Shown piece after piece: positions 9,251 through 20,895 of a stretch of 64,000 nt of DNA. Source of the stretch: Hydrangea macrophylla. Taxonomy: Eukaryota > Streptophyta > Magnoliopsida > Cornales > Hydrangeaceae. Made by a program: the position numbers and the translations under genes. The notes under the pieces are model-generated. The model did no database searches. It worked only from the letters and a program-made list of their open reading frames with translations, and was not told the origin of the DNA. The stretch is from contig CM066987.1 of assembly GCA_033977485.1 (NCBI GenBank), positions 89,684,588 to 89,748,587 on the forward strand, given 5' to 3'. Position 1 is the stretch's first letter. Each line of letters starts with the position of its first letter.

Positions 9251-10140
9251 ATCTCAGATTAGATGATATTTTTGTTGTGCTTTCCCTTTCCATGGTTCCT
9301 TGGCTCTTTGGACTGAGCCACTACCCCACTATTATCGCAATATAACATAATAGGTGATAGCGATCTGGTACCAACTTGAGTTCCATAAGGAACTTCTTGA
9401 GTTGAACAACTTCCTTTGCGGATTCACAAGCAGCCACATACTCAGCTTCTGTAGTTGAGTCTGTAATGCATTTTTGCTTAATGCTCTTCCAACTAACAGC
9501 ACCACCTCCCAAGGTAAAGAGATGTCCAGATGTCGACTTCCTAGAATCTTTATTTGACATAAAGTTCAAGTCAGTGTATCCCACTAGAATCAGCTTATCG
9601 CCATCATACATAAGAATGTAATCTTTAGTCCTTCTCAAGTACTTAAGAATGTGCTTAATGGATGTCCAATGCTCTGGACCTGGATTCGATTGATACCTGC
9701 TAACCATGCCAACGGTAAAAATAGATATCTGTTCCAGTGCATAACATCACATACATGAGACTTCCCACTACCGAAGCATAGGGAACTCCTGCCATGCTAT
9801 TCCTCTCATCCTATATCTGTGGACACTGGTCCTTGGAGAACGCTAAACCATGCTTGAAAGGTAATAAACCTTTCTTCGAATTATCCATTGAAAACCTAGT
9901 TAGTACCTTATCGATATAACCAGCTTGAGATAATCCCATTATCTTTCACTTACGATCCTGAAAGAACTTTATTCCGAGGATATACCTCGCCTTACCTAGA
10001 TCTTTCATATCAAAAGTACTAGCTAGCCAAACCTTAACTGTTGACAATGCCGCTACATCATTCCCAATGAGTAGAATGTCGTCAACATATAGAATAAGAA
10101 AGGCCACCACTTTCCCTTCACACTTCTTGTATACACAAGG
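9251..10140 (-). pseudogene. Ty1/copia RT C-terminus and RNase H, truncated and broken
   Basis: Read on the minus strand from 10140, the frame shows LILYVDDILLIGNDV with the YVDD catalytic motif of copia reverse transcriptase, then DMKDLGKARYILGI, then the RNase H domain. The latter is an intact 128-codon stretch (9321-9707) with YTDLNFMSNKDSRKSTSGHL, ITDSTTEAEYVAACE and KFLMELKL. Downstream, KYHLI-like and IASSYNLPDLFIKALS-like pieces are split by stops. Everything upstream of the YVDD region (gag, protease, integrase, RT fingers) is missing because the copia sequence ends abruptly at 10140 against an A2-type LTR. The element is dead. Confidence 0.85.
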
Positions 10141-10580
10141 CTTATGTGATATGGGACTTCATGTCAAATTTAGTATATCAGGATTTAGTGTTGTAGCATA
10201 TTGGGGTTGCGTACTAGGGCTACATGCCATAGGAGCATATTAGGGCTGCGTGTAGTAATAGTATAGCAGAGCTTAGTGCTGTAGTATGGGGGAGCTGAGT
10301 GTTGTGGTATAGTGGAGCTAAGTGTTGTAGTATGTCAAGGCTGCATGCCGTATTATATTAGGGCATACTGGCCGTAACATATCAAGGTGAGTTGGCCGGA
10401 ACATTAGGACTGTTGGTTGGGATTTGATAGCTCGTGTGGTATGGGACTACGTGTCTGATTTATGTGTTAGGAATTAGGACTTTGTGATGTACTTGACTAT
10501 ATGCCAGGTTAGAAAGGGATTGTTAAGGTATGAGTTGAGTACTATGAGAAGTAAGGCTGCGTGCGTAATGTGGACCCGAG
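10141..10580 (+). repeat. A2-type LTR, left part before element B
   Basis: CTTATGTGATATGGGACTTCATGTC aligns with position 2898 onward in the first A2 copy, and the 22-base GAGCTGAGTG repeats recur at 10260-10340. The segment stops at CCGAG (10576-10580), the target duplication of B, and resumes at 21804. Its left end is a rearrangement breakpoint with the copia fragment. Confidence 0.75.
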
Positions 10581-10938
10581 TGTCATGCCTCGACGTAGCA
10601 TAAATATGGAAAGCGTTTAATTTTCTTTATGGACCCGTAGGTCGCGACAGTTTGAAGGATCGATTCTGTTCCAAACCTCAACAACAAAAAATATAATAAT
10701 CAGAGTAGAGCAAATAAGGCTTACAAATATTTTCTAACTTTTTACATATTATAATACGGGATCAACTAAGGCACAAGCCACCTTAAGCCAAAACAATATC
10801 TATCGTCTATTACAGTCATCCTTATTACAAAACAGTTTATAACTTAAAACATAGGATATTGATAACAGTTCTATCTTCCAAAGCAGCCGTTCTCAGTTTG
10901 CATAATCATAGGGCCCAGCATAGTCATAACTTGAAAAG

Positions 10939-10987
10939 CCTGAACACGAATGTCCAGGGCGCATCAACGCCGTCAGCTTCAAGAATC
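10939..10987 (-). other. Double hairpin module in B 3' LTR
   Basis: On the minus strand CCTGGACA-ttcg-TGTTCAGG (10939-10958) follows a first stem built on CAGCTTC. In this copy the first stem carries one mismatch (GATTC for GCTTC), whereas the 5' LTR copy is perfect. Confidence 0.6.
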
Positions 10988-11239
10988 TGGTGAGTATTAA
11001 AAACATAACTTTGAATGTAACACATACTCATTTTCCATTTTCCAATTCTCATTTAATCCAATAAGTTTACATTAAGGATAGGAGTTCATTTTAGAAAATA
11101 ACCACAATATCGTATGAAAGATATAATTCATATGTGTGACCGTGTATGAAAACAATGCACCATCTCATCTTACCGACTCTTTTCTCTCGACAAAACCCAA
11201 CAACCCAACTTTCTCACACCAGTTTCTTTGAAATACTCC

Positions 11240-11620
11240 AATAGCCACACTTTAGCATAGGGGTGCTAGGGAATGTCCGATTTGCCTCACACTTTGGTCC
11301 GGGGTACCAGGGAGTGTCCAATGCTTCACACTTTAGTACCTGATCCACCTCGCAAATACCGGAGGTAACCTCACGCAGTATCCAGACTCGGGTACCAGGG
11401 AGTGTGCGTAGGCCACACTTTAGTACTACCATGGGTGCCAGGGAATGTCCAAGTTCGGCGTCACACACTTTAATGCTTCCATGGGCGTCAGGGAGTGTCC
11501 AGTTTTGCCACCATTATATTACAAAGATACTCTCACCGCAATCTCAACCACAACACACTTTGGTACTCACTTACCAAGGAGTGTCCACAACACAATCTCA
11601 ACCTCACTCACTATACCACA
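11240..11620 (-). repeat. Tandem repeats in B 3' LTR (GGGAGTGTCC units)
   Basis: About seven diverged units of roughly 45-60 bases carry CACACTTTAGTAC and ACCAGGGAGTGTCC. The same array is at 19670-20035 in the other LTR. Confidence 0.8.
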
Positions 11621-11909
11621 CTGACCATTACTCTTTTTCATACTGACCAACACCAACACTCACCATGCATGTACAACTGACACCATATGTATGTTATGAA
11701 ACCACCCACAGAATATATGTAGTGCTACGAATAATAACAATGTATGCTTTGAAAAGAATTGGATTCATAATTGTTCCTAAATGACCAATCATACCCAAAA
11801 TATAATCTGCTTTAACATTTTTCGCACACAGAGCCTTAAAGACCCACAAGGTAACAACCAAATAGTTCCTTAAGATGAAATAAGCAAAAACTAGAAACTG
11901 TCAGAAGTC

Positions 11910-12095
11910 ACGCGCACGGGCCGCTCGCGCGAAGGTCACTCGCGCAGGCTGCTCGCGCGATATGCTCATTTTTTGTTTCGCGCGGGCGCGGGCCGCTCGC
12001 GCGATATGCGCATTTTTTGTTTTATTATAAAAACTTTTCTTTCTGCCTGGAATCACCCACCTCGCGCGGGCGGGCCGTTCGCGCGATCGCACACG
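11910..12095 (-). other. GC-rich island in B 3' LTR
   Basis: The island has repeats of GGGCCGCTCGCGCGA and GGCTGCTCGCGCGATATG. The 5' LTR copy (20350-20450) is shorter, so part of this array was gained or lost after insertion. Confidence 0.7.
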
Positions 12096-12529
12096 CGAGG
12101 TTGTGCAGTAAGTTCGTCCTCTTTCCCAGAATTCCCCTTTTTCAGTTTTAAGGGGGTCTTTTGACCCATTTTGCAATCCAGATTGAAACATGGCATGTAA
12201 TATTTGGATTTCTTCATTTTTCAGCAAGGATTAAAAATATGAAATCAACTTAACATGATTCAAACCATAGCTCTCAAACTTAGTGAAAAATTTAAAGTTG
12301 TCAAAACTCAATTTCCTAATATACTTTCTCATATGGACGAATTAGGCTCTAATAATTTAACAGTAGCTTCTAAGGACTATAATCTTCCTAAATCATCTCT
12401 AAAAACTCATTTTGGTTAAGTTTTGAAAATGGTGATTTTGAAGTTCAAACTTCCATGGTTAAGATCAACAATGGTGATTAACAATTACATACACCCAAGT
12501 AGTAACTAAGCATGAATTACATTTAAGAG

Positions 12530-12548
12530 TGAGTTTAAACTACTCACT
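12530..12548 (-). promoter_or_regulatory. GTGAGT/ACTCAC hairpin in B 3' LTR
   Basis: On the minus strand the sequence reads AAGTGAGTAGTTTAAACTCAC, a 6-base stem whose first arm matches a plant splice donor. It lies about 180 bases after the TATA box. Confidence 0.45.
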
Positions 12549-13451
12549 TAGATTGAAGATTAACTGATTGTTGAGAAAGAATAAGCAAATAAGAAATCCA
12601 AGCTTCAACTATTCAAGCTATGGAGAATTGAGCTTCTCTCTCTCTTGAAATTACAGCAAGATAACTCTCAAGCTCTCTCTCTTTTCTCTCTGAGATATGT
12701 GTGCTGAATGTGAGAGCTATGGGTGCGTTTATAGAAGGCAAAAAGGGAAAACTTGGGGACCAAGATCAACTTCCATTACTCAACAATTGAATTTGTTTTT
12801 CAAAATTAATCTATACCAAGTATTCATGAGGACTGATATACACATACGTATATACAAAATACAAAGACTCTACAAATGATCAAAGGGTCAAGTGTAGGGC
12901 TATAGGGGCCAACACAAGGTGTTTGGGAAACTTAGCTTATGGCATAAGAATACACACACCCACAAAGCATTTCCAAACAAGGCCAAAGTCAATGATTAGT
13001 TTCCATAAATGGAAAATAAAGTGTATGTCAAATCTAACTTTACATCACTTCCAAAATCTGCGGAAGTTTAGCACAGCTCAGACAGTTTTGAACATAAACT
13101 GGTATTTTCGCGGCGCGGTGTTCACCACAAAAATACAGAAAATTCATTTTAACGTAAGAAATGGTTTTCTGGTTTTATAAAAATACTGATTGAGTCAAAA
13201 GCAAACATTTCCACCGTTTTGAAATGCAATTTTTTTTTAAATCCAACACAGGTATGACTAATTTTGTAAAATTGCAGTTTGGCCCCAATAAGAATTTTAA
13301 ATATGAAATAAAGGAAGTAATAAATTCTAAACATAAGAATTGTAAATAGATAAATGCAGACAATATAATTTGATTTTAAATATGTCAATGAAAATACAGA
13401 TTAATTATGGAAATGTCAATTTAAGATTAAATGAAAATGCAGGTTGTTACA

Positions 13452-13468
13452 CCCTTCCTCCCTTAAAC
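13452..13468 (-). other. Polypurine tract of element B
   Basis: The minus strand reads GTTTAAGGGAGGAAGGG directly before the LTR start TGTAACAACC. It follows the conserved TTTCGGGGACGAAATCC block typical of gypsy 3' ends. Confidence 0.75.
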
Positions 13469-13469
13469 A

Positions 13470-14945
13470 GGATTTCGTCCCCGAAATCAAGACAACTAGT
13501 CATGAAACAACTCCGGGTACTTCTTCCTCATATCCGTTTCAACTTCCCACGAGGCTTCACTCTCGTCATGATGATTCCACTGAACATACACCAACGAAAT
13601 GTCCTTATTCCTCAGCTTCTTGATACGCTGATCCAGAATCTTCACAGGTCTCTCTTTGTAAGAAATTTTATGACTGGTCTAAATATCATCACAACTAACC
13701 ACATGCGAGGGGTCTCGTATGTACTTTCTCAGCATACTCACATGAAATACATTGTGAACCCCAGACATCTTCAGTGGTAGTGCCAGTCGATATGCCACTT
13801 TCCCGACACGTTCCAAAATCTCAAACGGTCCGATGAAACGCAGAGCTTATTTTCCTCTCTTGAGACCGAAGCGTACTACTCCTCGGGTCGGTGAAACCTT
13901 AAGGAGTACGTGATCTCCAACACTAAATTCCAAATCATTCCGGCGTCGATCGGCATAACTCTTATACCGGCTTTGAGCGGTTCTCATCCTTTCCTTGACC
14001 AAAGAAATCTTTTCGTTGGTTTCTCTAACCAAATCTGGTCCCAATAATTTTGTATCCCCAACTTCTGCCCAACACAACGGAGACCGTCATGGTCGTCCGT
14101 ACAATGCTTCGAACGGAGCCATCCCGATACTCGTGTGATAACTGTTGTTATAGGCAAATTCAACCAAAGGCAAGTGTGTCTCTCAAGATTCTTCAAAATC
14201 AATAACACAAGTCCTAAGCATATCCTCTATAATCTGATTGACACGCTCAGTCTGTCCGTCTGTCTGCGGGTGGAAAGTAGTACTCATCTTGAGCGAGGTT
14301 CCCATAGCTTCTTGCAAACTTTCCCAAAAGCCAGAGGTGAAACGTGCATCACAGTCTGACACAATCGACACAGGTGCACAGTGAAGTCGCACAACTTGTT
14401 GTATGTACATTCGGCTCATTCTTTCTACCGGGTACGTCATACAATAAGCAATGAAATGTGCCGACTTAGTCAGTCGATCCATGATTACCCAGAAGGCGTT
14501 ATGATTCTGCTGCGATCGAGGCAATTCTACTACAAAATCCATAGTGATGTGCTCCCACTTCCAACCAGGAATAGGTAGTGGCTGCAATAATCCTGAGGGC
14601 CTTGATGCTCATCTTTGACTTGTTGACACGTCAAACACTTGGATACGAATTCGGCCACATCCTTCTTCATACCTTCCCACCAGAAATTTCTTTTCAAATC
14701 CTTGTACATTTTTGTCCCTCTCGGGTGAACTGTATATTTTGACTTATGTGCTTCTGCCAGAATATCATTTCTCAAATTCTCACAGTCTGGTACACATAAT
14801 CTGCCTCTGCATTGATACCCTCCATCACTTCCCACCTTCCATTCTGTCATATCTTTCTTTGACATCTTCACAAACCACGCTTGAAACTTCTCATCTTCTT
14901 TTGGAGTTCCAATAATACGGTCGATAAGAACAGGTTGTAGGATAA
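13470..14945 (-). pseudogene. Integrase of element B (HHCC, DDE core, C-terminal tail), frameshifted
   Basis: The integrase inserts the DNA copy into the host genome. The zinc-binding part (14712-14871) shows LAEAHKSKYTVHPRGTK...KCLTCQQVK with the two His and two Cys. The catalytic core (14183-14587) shows ITMDFV (first Asp), SDCDARFTSGFW (second Asp) and QTERVNQIIEDML (Glu). The C-terminal part continues through 13847-14208 in two other frames, and the tail with ILDQRIKKLRNKDISLVYVQW and KKYPELFHD lies at about 13505-13700. At least three frame changes and an internal stop in the tail show it cannot make one protein. Confidence 0.88.
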
Positions 14946-14961
14946 GACATCCAAAAAGTTG

Positions 14962-15843
14962 TCATTCTCCTTCTTCAGCACTCTGTACATCAAACTCTGC
15001 CAACGTCTCCAATGCTTGCCATTCTCTAACCATTAAGGAGGCGATCGTCTCACGAATCTGCCAACTCAAAGCATCAGTGACCACTTTAGCTTTACCGGGG
15101 TGGTACTCTAACGTAAAGTCGTAATCTTTGATCAGCTCCATCCATCTGTGTTGTCTCATGTTCAACTCTTTCTGTGTGAACAAATATTTTAGACTCTTGT
15201 GATCAGAGAACAAATCAAACTTCTCACCGTAGAGATAGTGTCTCCAAATCATGAGTGCGAATACTACGACTGCCAATTCCAAATCATAAATGGGATAGTT
15301 CAACTCATTCGGCTTTAGCTGTCTAGATCCATAGGCGATAACTCTACCATCTTGCATAAGTACACACCCTAGTCCTTGATATAACGCGTCACTGAAGATA
15401 GTGAACTTCTTATCAAGCTTGGGTATTGCTAGTACCGATGCAGTAGTAAGTATTTCTTTCAACTAGAAAGGCGCACTCATGCTTCTCCTTCCAGTCAAAC
15501 TTCAAATTCTTCTTCATCAACCCGGTTAATGGTGTAGCAATCTTGGAGAATCCCTCGATAAATCTCCGATAATAGCCTGCGAGTCTAAGAAAACTTCTAA
15601 CCTCTGTAGGGTTGCTCGGCCTAACCCAATTTGACACTGTATCCGTCTTAGATAAATCCACAAAAATTCCTTGAGATGACACCTTGTGTCCCAAAAATTT
15701 CACTTCTTGTAACCAGAACTCTCACTTACTGAACTTGGCATACAAGTGGTGGTCCTTGAGCGTCTGCATCGCAATCCGCAGATGTTGTTCATGTTTTTCT
15801 CCTGACTTAGAATAGATCAAAATATCATCAATGAAGACTATGA
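14962..15843 (-). pseudogene. RT C-terminal part and RNase H of element B, frameshifted
   Basis: After a frame change near 15846 the RT continues with the catalytic FIDDILIYS box (about 15805-15830), then [31 protein letters not shown] and TPLTGLMKK (15413-15703). RNase H follows in another frame (14962-15462): [47 protein letters not shown] and [16 protein letters not shown]. The domain order and motifs are those of Ty3/gypsy. Two frameshifts in about 450 bases make it non-functional. Confidence 0.88.
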
Positions 15844-17175
15844 CAAACTGATCTAATAAGGTTTGAACACTCTGTTCATCAGATCCATAAACACTGCCGG
15901 GGCATTCGTCATTCTAAACGGCATTACCAAAAATTTATAGTGACCATATCGAGTTCTAAATGTAGTCTTAGGTATATCTTCCTTCCGTACCCTCAACTGA
16001 TGATATCCCGACCTTAGGTCTATTTTAGAAAATGTTGTAGCTCCTTGTAGTTGATCAAATAAGTCGTCGATTCGGGGTAAGAGATACTTGTTTTTGATAG
16101 TCACGCGGTTCAATTCTCGGTAGTCGATACACAACCGAAGCGTTCCGTCCTTCTTCTTCACAAATAATACTGGTGCTCCCCAAGGCGATGTACTTGGACG
16201 TACAAAACCTAGGTTCTCGAGCTCTTGAACTTGTTCCTTCAATTCCAACAGTTCGGTAGGGGCCATTCTGTAGGGAACCTTGGTGATTGGTACAGTACTC
16301 GGTATAAGTTCAATACAGAAATCTATACTTCTCTCGGGTGGTAGACCAGAAATGTCTTGAAATACTTCTTCAAAGTTCTTAACTACAGGTATAGACAGCA
16401 CTGTCGCTTCTGTACTGACGACTTCGATGTTTGCTAAGCATCTTGTAAGGAACATATCTCCCAAAGGGTTACATTGAAAATCAAAGGATTGATTCTCATT
16501 GTCGGGGAATGTAATTCTCTTTCTCACACAATCCAACTTCGCTTGATTCTGAGAGATCCAATCTATTCCTAGGATTATGTCAAACTCCTTCATTGATAGG
16601 ACAATCAACCTTGTCGGGATTTCACGGTTTCCTAGCCGTAAAGGACAATCCTTGCACATGTGTCCTAATCTGACTGCGGCTCCTAATGGTGAAGTAGCCC
16701 TCAAAGCTTTCTCTAAACGATGAGGTAAGATACACAATCTCCGAATTATATTAATAGCTATGAACGAAAGAGCAGCACCCGTATCAAATAATACTTTAAA
16801 ATGGGAGTTAAATAGAGTCAAGGTACCTTCCACTGCTTGCTGATCAAGTTGAGCTTCTCCATAACCTCCTTCTTCGTACACAGTCCCATCATATCCAGCA
16901 GTATCAGGAATAACAACATTCACGCGAGTCTGACCTTGCTGACCATAAGTCACTTGCTTAGGGGCAGTACAGAACTTGCTGATGTGACCTGGTTCACCAC
17001 AATTGTAGCAGACTATGCCTTGTTGAGCAGCACGCCTTGGTGCCTTGCAATCTCGAGCCAGATGACCAGGGTTGCCACAGTTGAAACATTTCCCAACGCT
17101 ACTTCCTTCACCAACTCGGGGTTGAGTTGGATAGGTGATAGCTTGGGCCTTCTTACTCCCGTCGAAATTTTTCTT
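15844..17175 (-). pseudogene. Zinc knuckles, protease and RT N-terminal half of element B
   Basis: In frame with gag but separated from it by a TAG at 17176-17178, this segment carries two perfect CCHC knuckles, [14 protein letters not shown] and [14 protein letters not shown] (about 16985-17100). It continues with an aspartic protease ([12 protein letters not shown] active site, IILGIDWI flap-side motif) and RT fingers/palm ([58 protein letters not shown]). The open stretch 15853-16953 is 366 codons. It ends at a stop created by a one-base shift just before the catalytic FIDD box. The protease active site is intact. Confidence 0.9.
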
Positions 17176-17928
17176 CTACCCTTGGGTACGATTCATTGGT
17201 GGTCTATTTCCAAAGTTACCCCTTTGAGGTGGTCGAAATTCGAATTGCTTACGGTTCACTCGAGCATCTTCTTCCAAATCAGTGGCCAGGCCGACTAGTC
17301 CTTCGAAAGACTTATTTAGGTAGCCGAGAGTCAGGTGACGAATCTGTGGTGTCAGCCCTTGGTTATATTTACGGATCCTCTTTTCTTCGGTATCCACCAT
17401 GTGAGGGGCGAACCGAGACAGTCTCTCGAACTGAGTGGTATACTCTTGCACCGATTTGGTTCCTTGTGTTAGATCCATGAACTCCTTCTCTCTCCTGTTC
17501 CTCTCCGTAGCTGGGAAATACTTCTCCAAAAACCTTCCCTTAAATGCAGTCCATGTCATTCCCGTTGCAGCTTCACTCCCGATGGTAGCTATGACTGAAT
17601 CCCACCAATCTACGGCGGCATCAGTCAGTTGGAAAGTAGCTAACCTCCTCTTATCCATATCATTGCATTGGACAGCCTCGAACATGCGGTCCATCTGTCT
17701 TAACCATTGTTCTACTTTTCATAGTTCTGCGGTACCCGCAAACTGCTCGGGCCTTAGCACACAAAATCTCTCCAGTAGCTTATCTCCAGTCTGAAGGCCT
17801 CGTCGGTTGTCATTCGTATTACTGATTCTATCCAAACGTCTGACAAATGCTTCGAACATCCCCGTAGGATCGGCAGCCTCAAGTGCTCTCTCGATCAAAT
17901 TCCTGTCTCTTCTCGGTCTCCCAGCCAT
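17176..17928 (-). pseudogene. Gag of element B, two in-frame stops
   Basis: Gag forms the particle that packages the element RNA. I place the start at the ATG 17926-17928 (MAGRPRRDRNLIERAL), not the upstream ATG at 17976, because it directly follows a splice-acceptor-like TAG and matches gag starts in G and E by the downstream DPTGMFEAFVRRLDR. The Retrotrans_gag core is clear: ATFQLTDAAVDWWDSV, WTAFKGRFLEKYFPATERN, EYTTQFERLSRFAPHMV, YNQGLTPQIRHLTLGY. Stops occur at 17719-17721 and 17176-17178, both in the same frame as the downstream protease-RT, so the original was a single gag-pol frame. Confidence 0.88.
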
Positions 17929-17970
17929 TCTATGCATGATAGTGATAATGAGAAAAATGCATGCTAACAA
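17929..17970 (-). promoter_or_regulatory. Splice-acceptor-like site before B gag ATG
   Basis: On the minus strand a pyrimidine-rich stretch TTTTTCTCATTATCACTATC leads to GCATAG, then A, then the gag ATG. The AG occupies 17930-17931. Comparable sites precede gag in G and E. Confidence 0.45.
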
Positions 17971-18207
17971 CATCAAAAGAGTATTTCTATATATAACTTC
18001 TTGTCAAGTTGATACAAAAAGCGTGTATGATCAGATTAGTGCCTACCCTATCTGTGTGGGTTAGGACTTACATTGTCCATGCAACGTTAGAGTTACAAAA
18101 ATGGGGTCATTGCCCTATACTCGAATGCATGTAATTACAGTTTGCAAAAGGAGAATAGAGCTACTAAGTCAAAAACAGTCAATATATACAAAGCGACATC
18201 TAAACGA

Positions 18208-18816
18208 TCAGTCATCGCCATAGGTAGCCATCAAAAGGTAAAGCGAGTCGGCCTGATGAAGTTGGTGAACATGAGAGGGGCCTGCCCCAAAATTACAGCT
18301 ATGTGAGGTCAACAACAAAGCAGGTCCAGGGGCATCTGCCTCTGGCAAAGCTAGCTCGAGTGCTAGTGCCTCCTCAAGGTCAACTGCGAAGTCGTCCCAA
18401 CCTATGTCATCCTCCTCATTGACACCCTCCCCACCTATAGGAGCCAAATGAACCACCTCAACGTCATCCTCATCACTAGGGACAATTGGTGGAGGCATAT
18501 CCAACTGTGCAAGGTGAGCCTGCACAACCTGAATCTCAAGGGGTAAATAGAAAGCGTCATTGTTAACCAAGCAAACCATCTCTACAAGCATTAAGCATTG
18601 AATCTCGATAAAGTACAAGATCTCGAGGCGAGCACGGGGTAAATCAACCAGCCCTAATACGTGGATCTGGTGCAAGAGATCTAACTCGATGGTAGCAGCT
18701 GCACACTGCCCAATAGTGGAGAAATAAAGTGTCGCCGAAGCCGAGACTATCGCTCCCACAGTAACCCAATGCCCTCCAAAAGCATCAGGTACAAAAAGAG
18801 GCTGAGCTGGATCCAT
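18208..18816 (-). CDS. Leader ORF between PBS and gag of element B, unknown function
   Basis: This intact 202-codon frame starts MDPAQPLFVPDAFGGHWV, has a hydrophobic first half with several Cys and Leu, then a strongly acidic segment (SDEDDVEVV, NEEDDIGWDDFAVDLEEALALELALPEAD). It lies about 170 bases inside the 5' LTR, before gag and in the same direction. I do not recognise a family. A diverged relative sits at the same place in element E (IDPA, then MDDPYGGHMI, then a very acidic tail), which supports it being a real accessory gene of this lineage. Both lie inside the leader intron proposed here, so they would be made only from unspliced RNA. The reading frame has survived although gag-pol has not. 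Confidence 0.6.
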   Translation of the reverse strand: MDPAQPLFVPDAFGGHWVTVGAIVSASATLYFSTIGQCAAATIELDLLHQIHVLGLVDLPRARLEILYFIEIQCLMLVEMVCLVNNDAFYLPLEIQVVQAHLAQLDMPPPIVPSDEDDVEVVHLAPIGGEGVNEEDDIGWDDFAVDLEEALALELALPEADAPGPALLLTSHSCNFGAGPSHVHQLHQADSLYLLMATYGDD

Positions 18817-18988
18817 ACCTGAAAAAGGTACTAACTTACATCAGGAAAGAGATAATCTTTGGAGTTTGGGTTCTGAGTCTATCCTCCCTGTCTTAACATC
18901 GGGTGTGTGAAGCTTAAGCTAACAGATCGTGGAATCGGGTCTAAACTGGTAAACCCTAACCTGGCTAAACTATCTTGAGATGAATAAC

Positions 18989-19003
18989 CTAGCTCTGATA
19001 CCA
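18989..19003 (-). other. Primer-binding site of element B (initiator tRNA-Met)
   Basis: The minus strand reads TGGTATCAGAGCTAG about 8 bases inside the 5' LTR end. TGGTATCAGAGC is complementary to the 3' end of plant initiator tRNA-Met. Confidence 0.9.
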
Positions 19004-19369
19004 CTAAATCCTATCACTCCCCGATGTAGCATAAATATGGAAAGCGTTTAATTTCCTTTATGGACCCGTAGGTCGCGACAGTTTAAAGGATCGATTCCGT
19101 CCCAAACGACAACAACAAAAAACATAAAAATCAGAGCAGAGTAAACAAGGCTTACAAATATTTTCTAACTTATTACATATTACAATACGGGGTCAACTAA
19201 TGCACAAGCTGCCTTAAGACAAAATAATATCTATCGTCTATTACAGTCATCCTTATTACAAAACAGTTTATAACTTAAAACATAGGATATTGATAACAAT
19301 TCTATCTTCCAAAGCAGCCGTTCTCAGTTTGCATAATCATAAGGCCCAGCATAGTCATAACCTAAAAAG

Positions 19370-19420
19370 CCTGAACACGAATGTCCAGGGCGCATCAACG
19401 CCGTCAGCTTCAAGAAGCTG
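19370..19420 (-). other. Double hairpin module in B 5' LTR
   Basis: On the minus strand CAGCTTC-tt-GAAGCTG (19405-19420) is followed by ACGGCGTTGATGCG and CCTGGACA-ttcg-TGTTCAGG (19370-19389, one G-T pair). Confidence 0.65.
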
Positions 19421-20876
19421 GTGAGTATTAAAAACATAACTTTGAATGTAACACATACTCATTTACCATTTTCCAATTCTCATTTAATCCAATAAGTTTA
19501 CATTAAGAATAGGAGTTCATTTTAGAAAACAACCACAATACCGTATGAAAGATATAATTCATGTGTGTGACCGTGTATGAAAACAATGTACCATCTCATC
19601 TTACCGACTCTTTTCTCTCGACAAAACCCAACAACCCAACTTTCTCACACTAGTATCTTTGAAATACTCCGATAGCCACACTTTAGTATAGGGGTGCCAG
19701 GGAATGTCCAGTTTGCCTCACACTTTAGTCCAGGGTACTAGGGAGTGTCCAATGCCTCACACTTTAGTACCTAATCCACCTCGCAAATACCGGAGGTAAC
19801 CTCACCCAGTATCCAGACTCGGGTACCAGGGAGTATTCGTAGGCCACACTTTAACACTACCATGGGTGCCAGGGATTGTCCAAGTTTGATGTCCAAGTTT
19901 GGCGTCACACACTTTAACGCTTCCATGGGCGTCAGGGAGTGTCCAGATTTGCCACCATTGCATTACAAAGATACTCTCACCACAATCTCAACCACAACAC
20001 ACTTTGGTACTCACTTACCAGGGAGTGTCCATAACACAATCTTAACCACACTCACTATACCACACTGATCATTACTCTTTTCCATACTGACCAACACCCA
20101 CACTCACCATGCATGTACAACTGACATCATATGTATGCTATGAAACTACCCACAGAACATATGTAGTGCTAAGAATAATAACAATGTATGCTTTGAAAAG
20201 AATTAGAATCATAATTGTTCCTAAATGACCAATCATACCCAAAATATAATCTGCTTTAACATTTTTCGCAAACAGAGCCTTAAAGACCCACAAGGAAACA
20301 ACCAAACAGTTCTTTAACATGAAATAAGCATAAACTAGAAACTGTCAGAAGTCGCGCGCGCGGGCTGCTCGCGCGATCTGCTCATTTTTCGTTTTATTAT
20401 AAAAACTTTTCTTTAGGCCTGGAATCACCAACCTCGCGCGTGCGAGGTTGTGCAGTAACGTTGTCTTCTTCCCCAGAATTTCCCTTTTTCAGTTTTAAGG
20501 GGGTCTTTTGACCCATTTTGCAATCCGGATTGAAAACATGGCATGTAATATATGGATTTCTTTGTTTTTCAGCAAGGATTAAAAATATGAAATCAATTTA
20601 ACATGATTCAAACCATAGCTCTCAAACATAGTGAAAAATTAAAAGTTGTCAAAACTTAATTTCCTAATATACTTTCTCATATGGACGAATTAGGCTCTAA
20701 TAATTTAACAATAGCTTCTAGGGACTATAATCTTCCTAAATCATCTCTAAGAACTCATTTTGGTTAAGTTTTGAAAATGGTGATTTTGAAGTTCAAACTT
20801 CCATGGTTAAGATCAACAATGGTGATTAACAATTACATACACCCAAGTAGTAACTAAGCATGAATTACATTTAAGA

Positions 20877-20895
20877 GTGAGTTTAAAATACTCAC
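20877..20895 (-). promoter_or_regulatory. GTGAGT/ACTCAC hairpin in B 5' LTR (candidate leader-intron donor)
   Basis: On the minus strand AAGTGAGTATTTTAAACTCAC forms the same stem as in other LTRs. With the acceptor at 17930 it would define a leader intron of about 2.97 kb. Confidence 0.45.

Larger units (their letters stand above)
10581..13451 (-). repeat. 3' LTR of element B
   Basis: On the minus strand it starts TGTAACAACCTGC and ends GAGGCATGACA. It holds a TATA box (CTATAAACGC, about 12727-12735), a GA-rich leader, the GTGAGT/ACTCAC hairpin (12530-12548), a GC-rich island (11910-12095), about 50-base repeats of the GGGAGTGTCC type (11240-11620), and the double hairpin (10939-10987). Confidence 0.9.
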
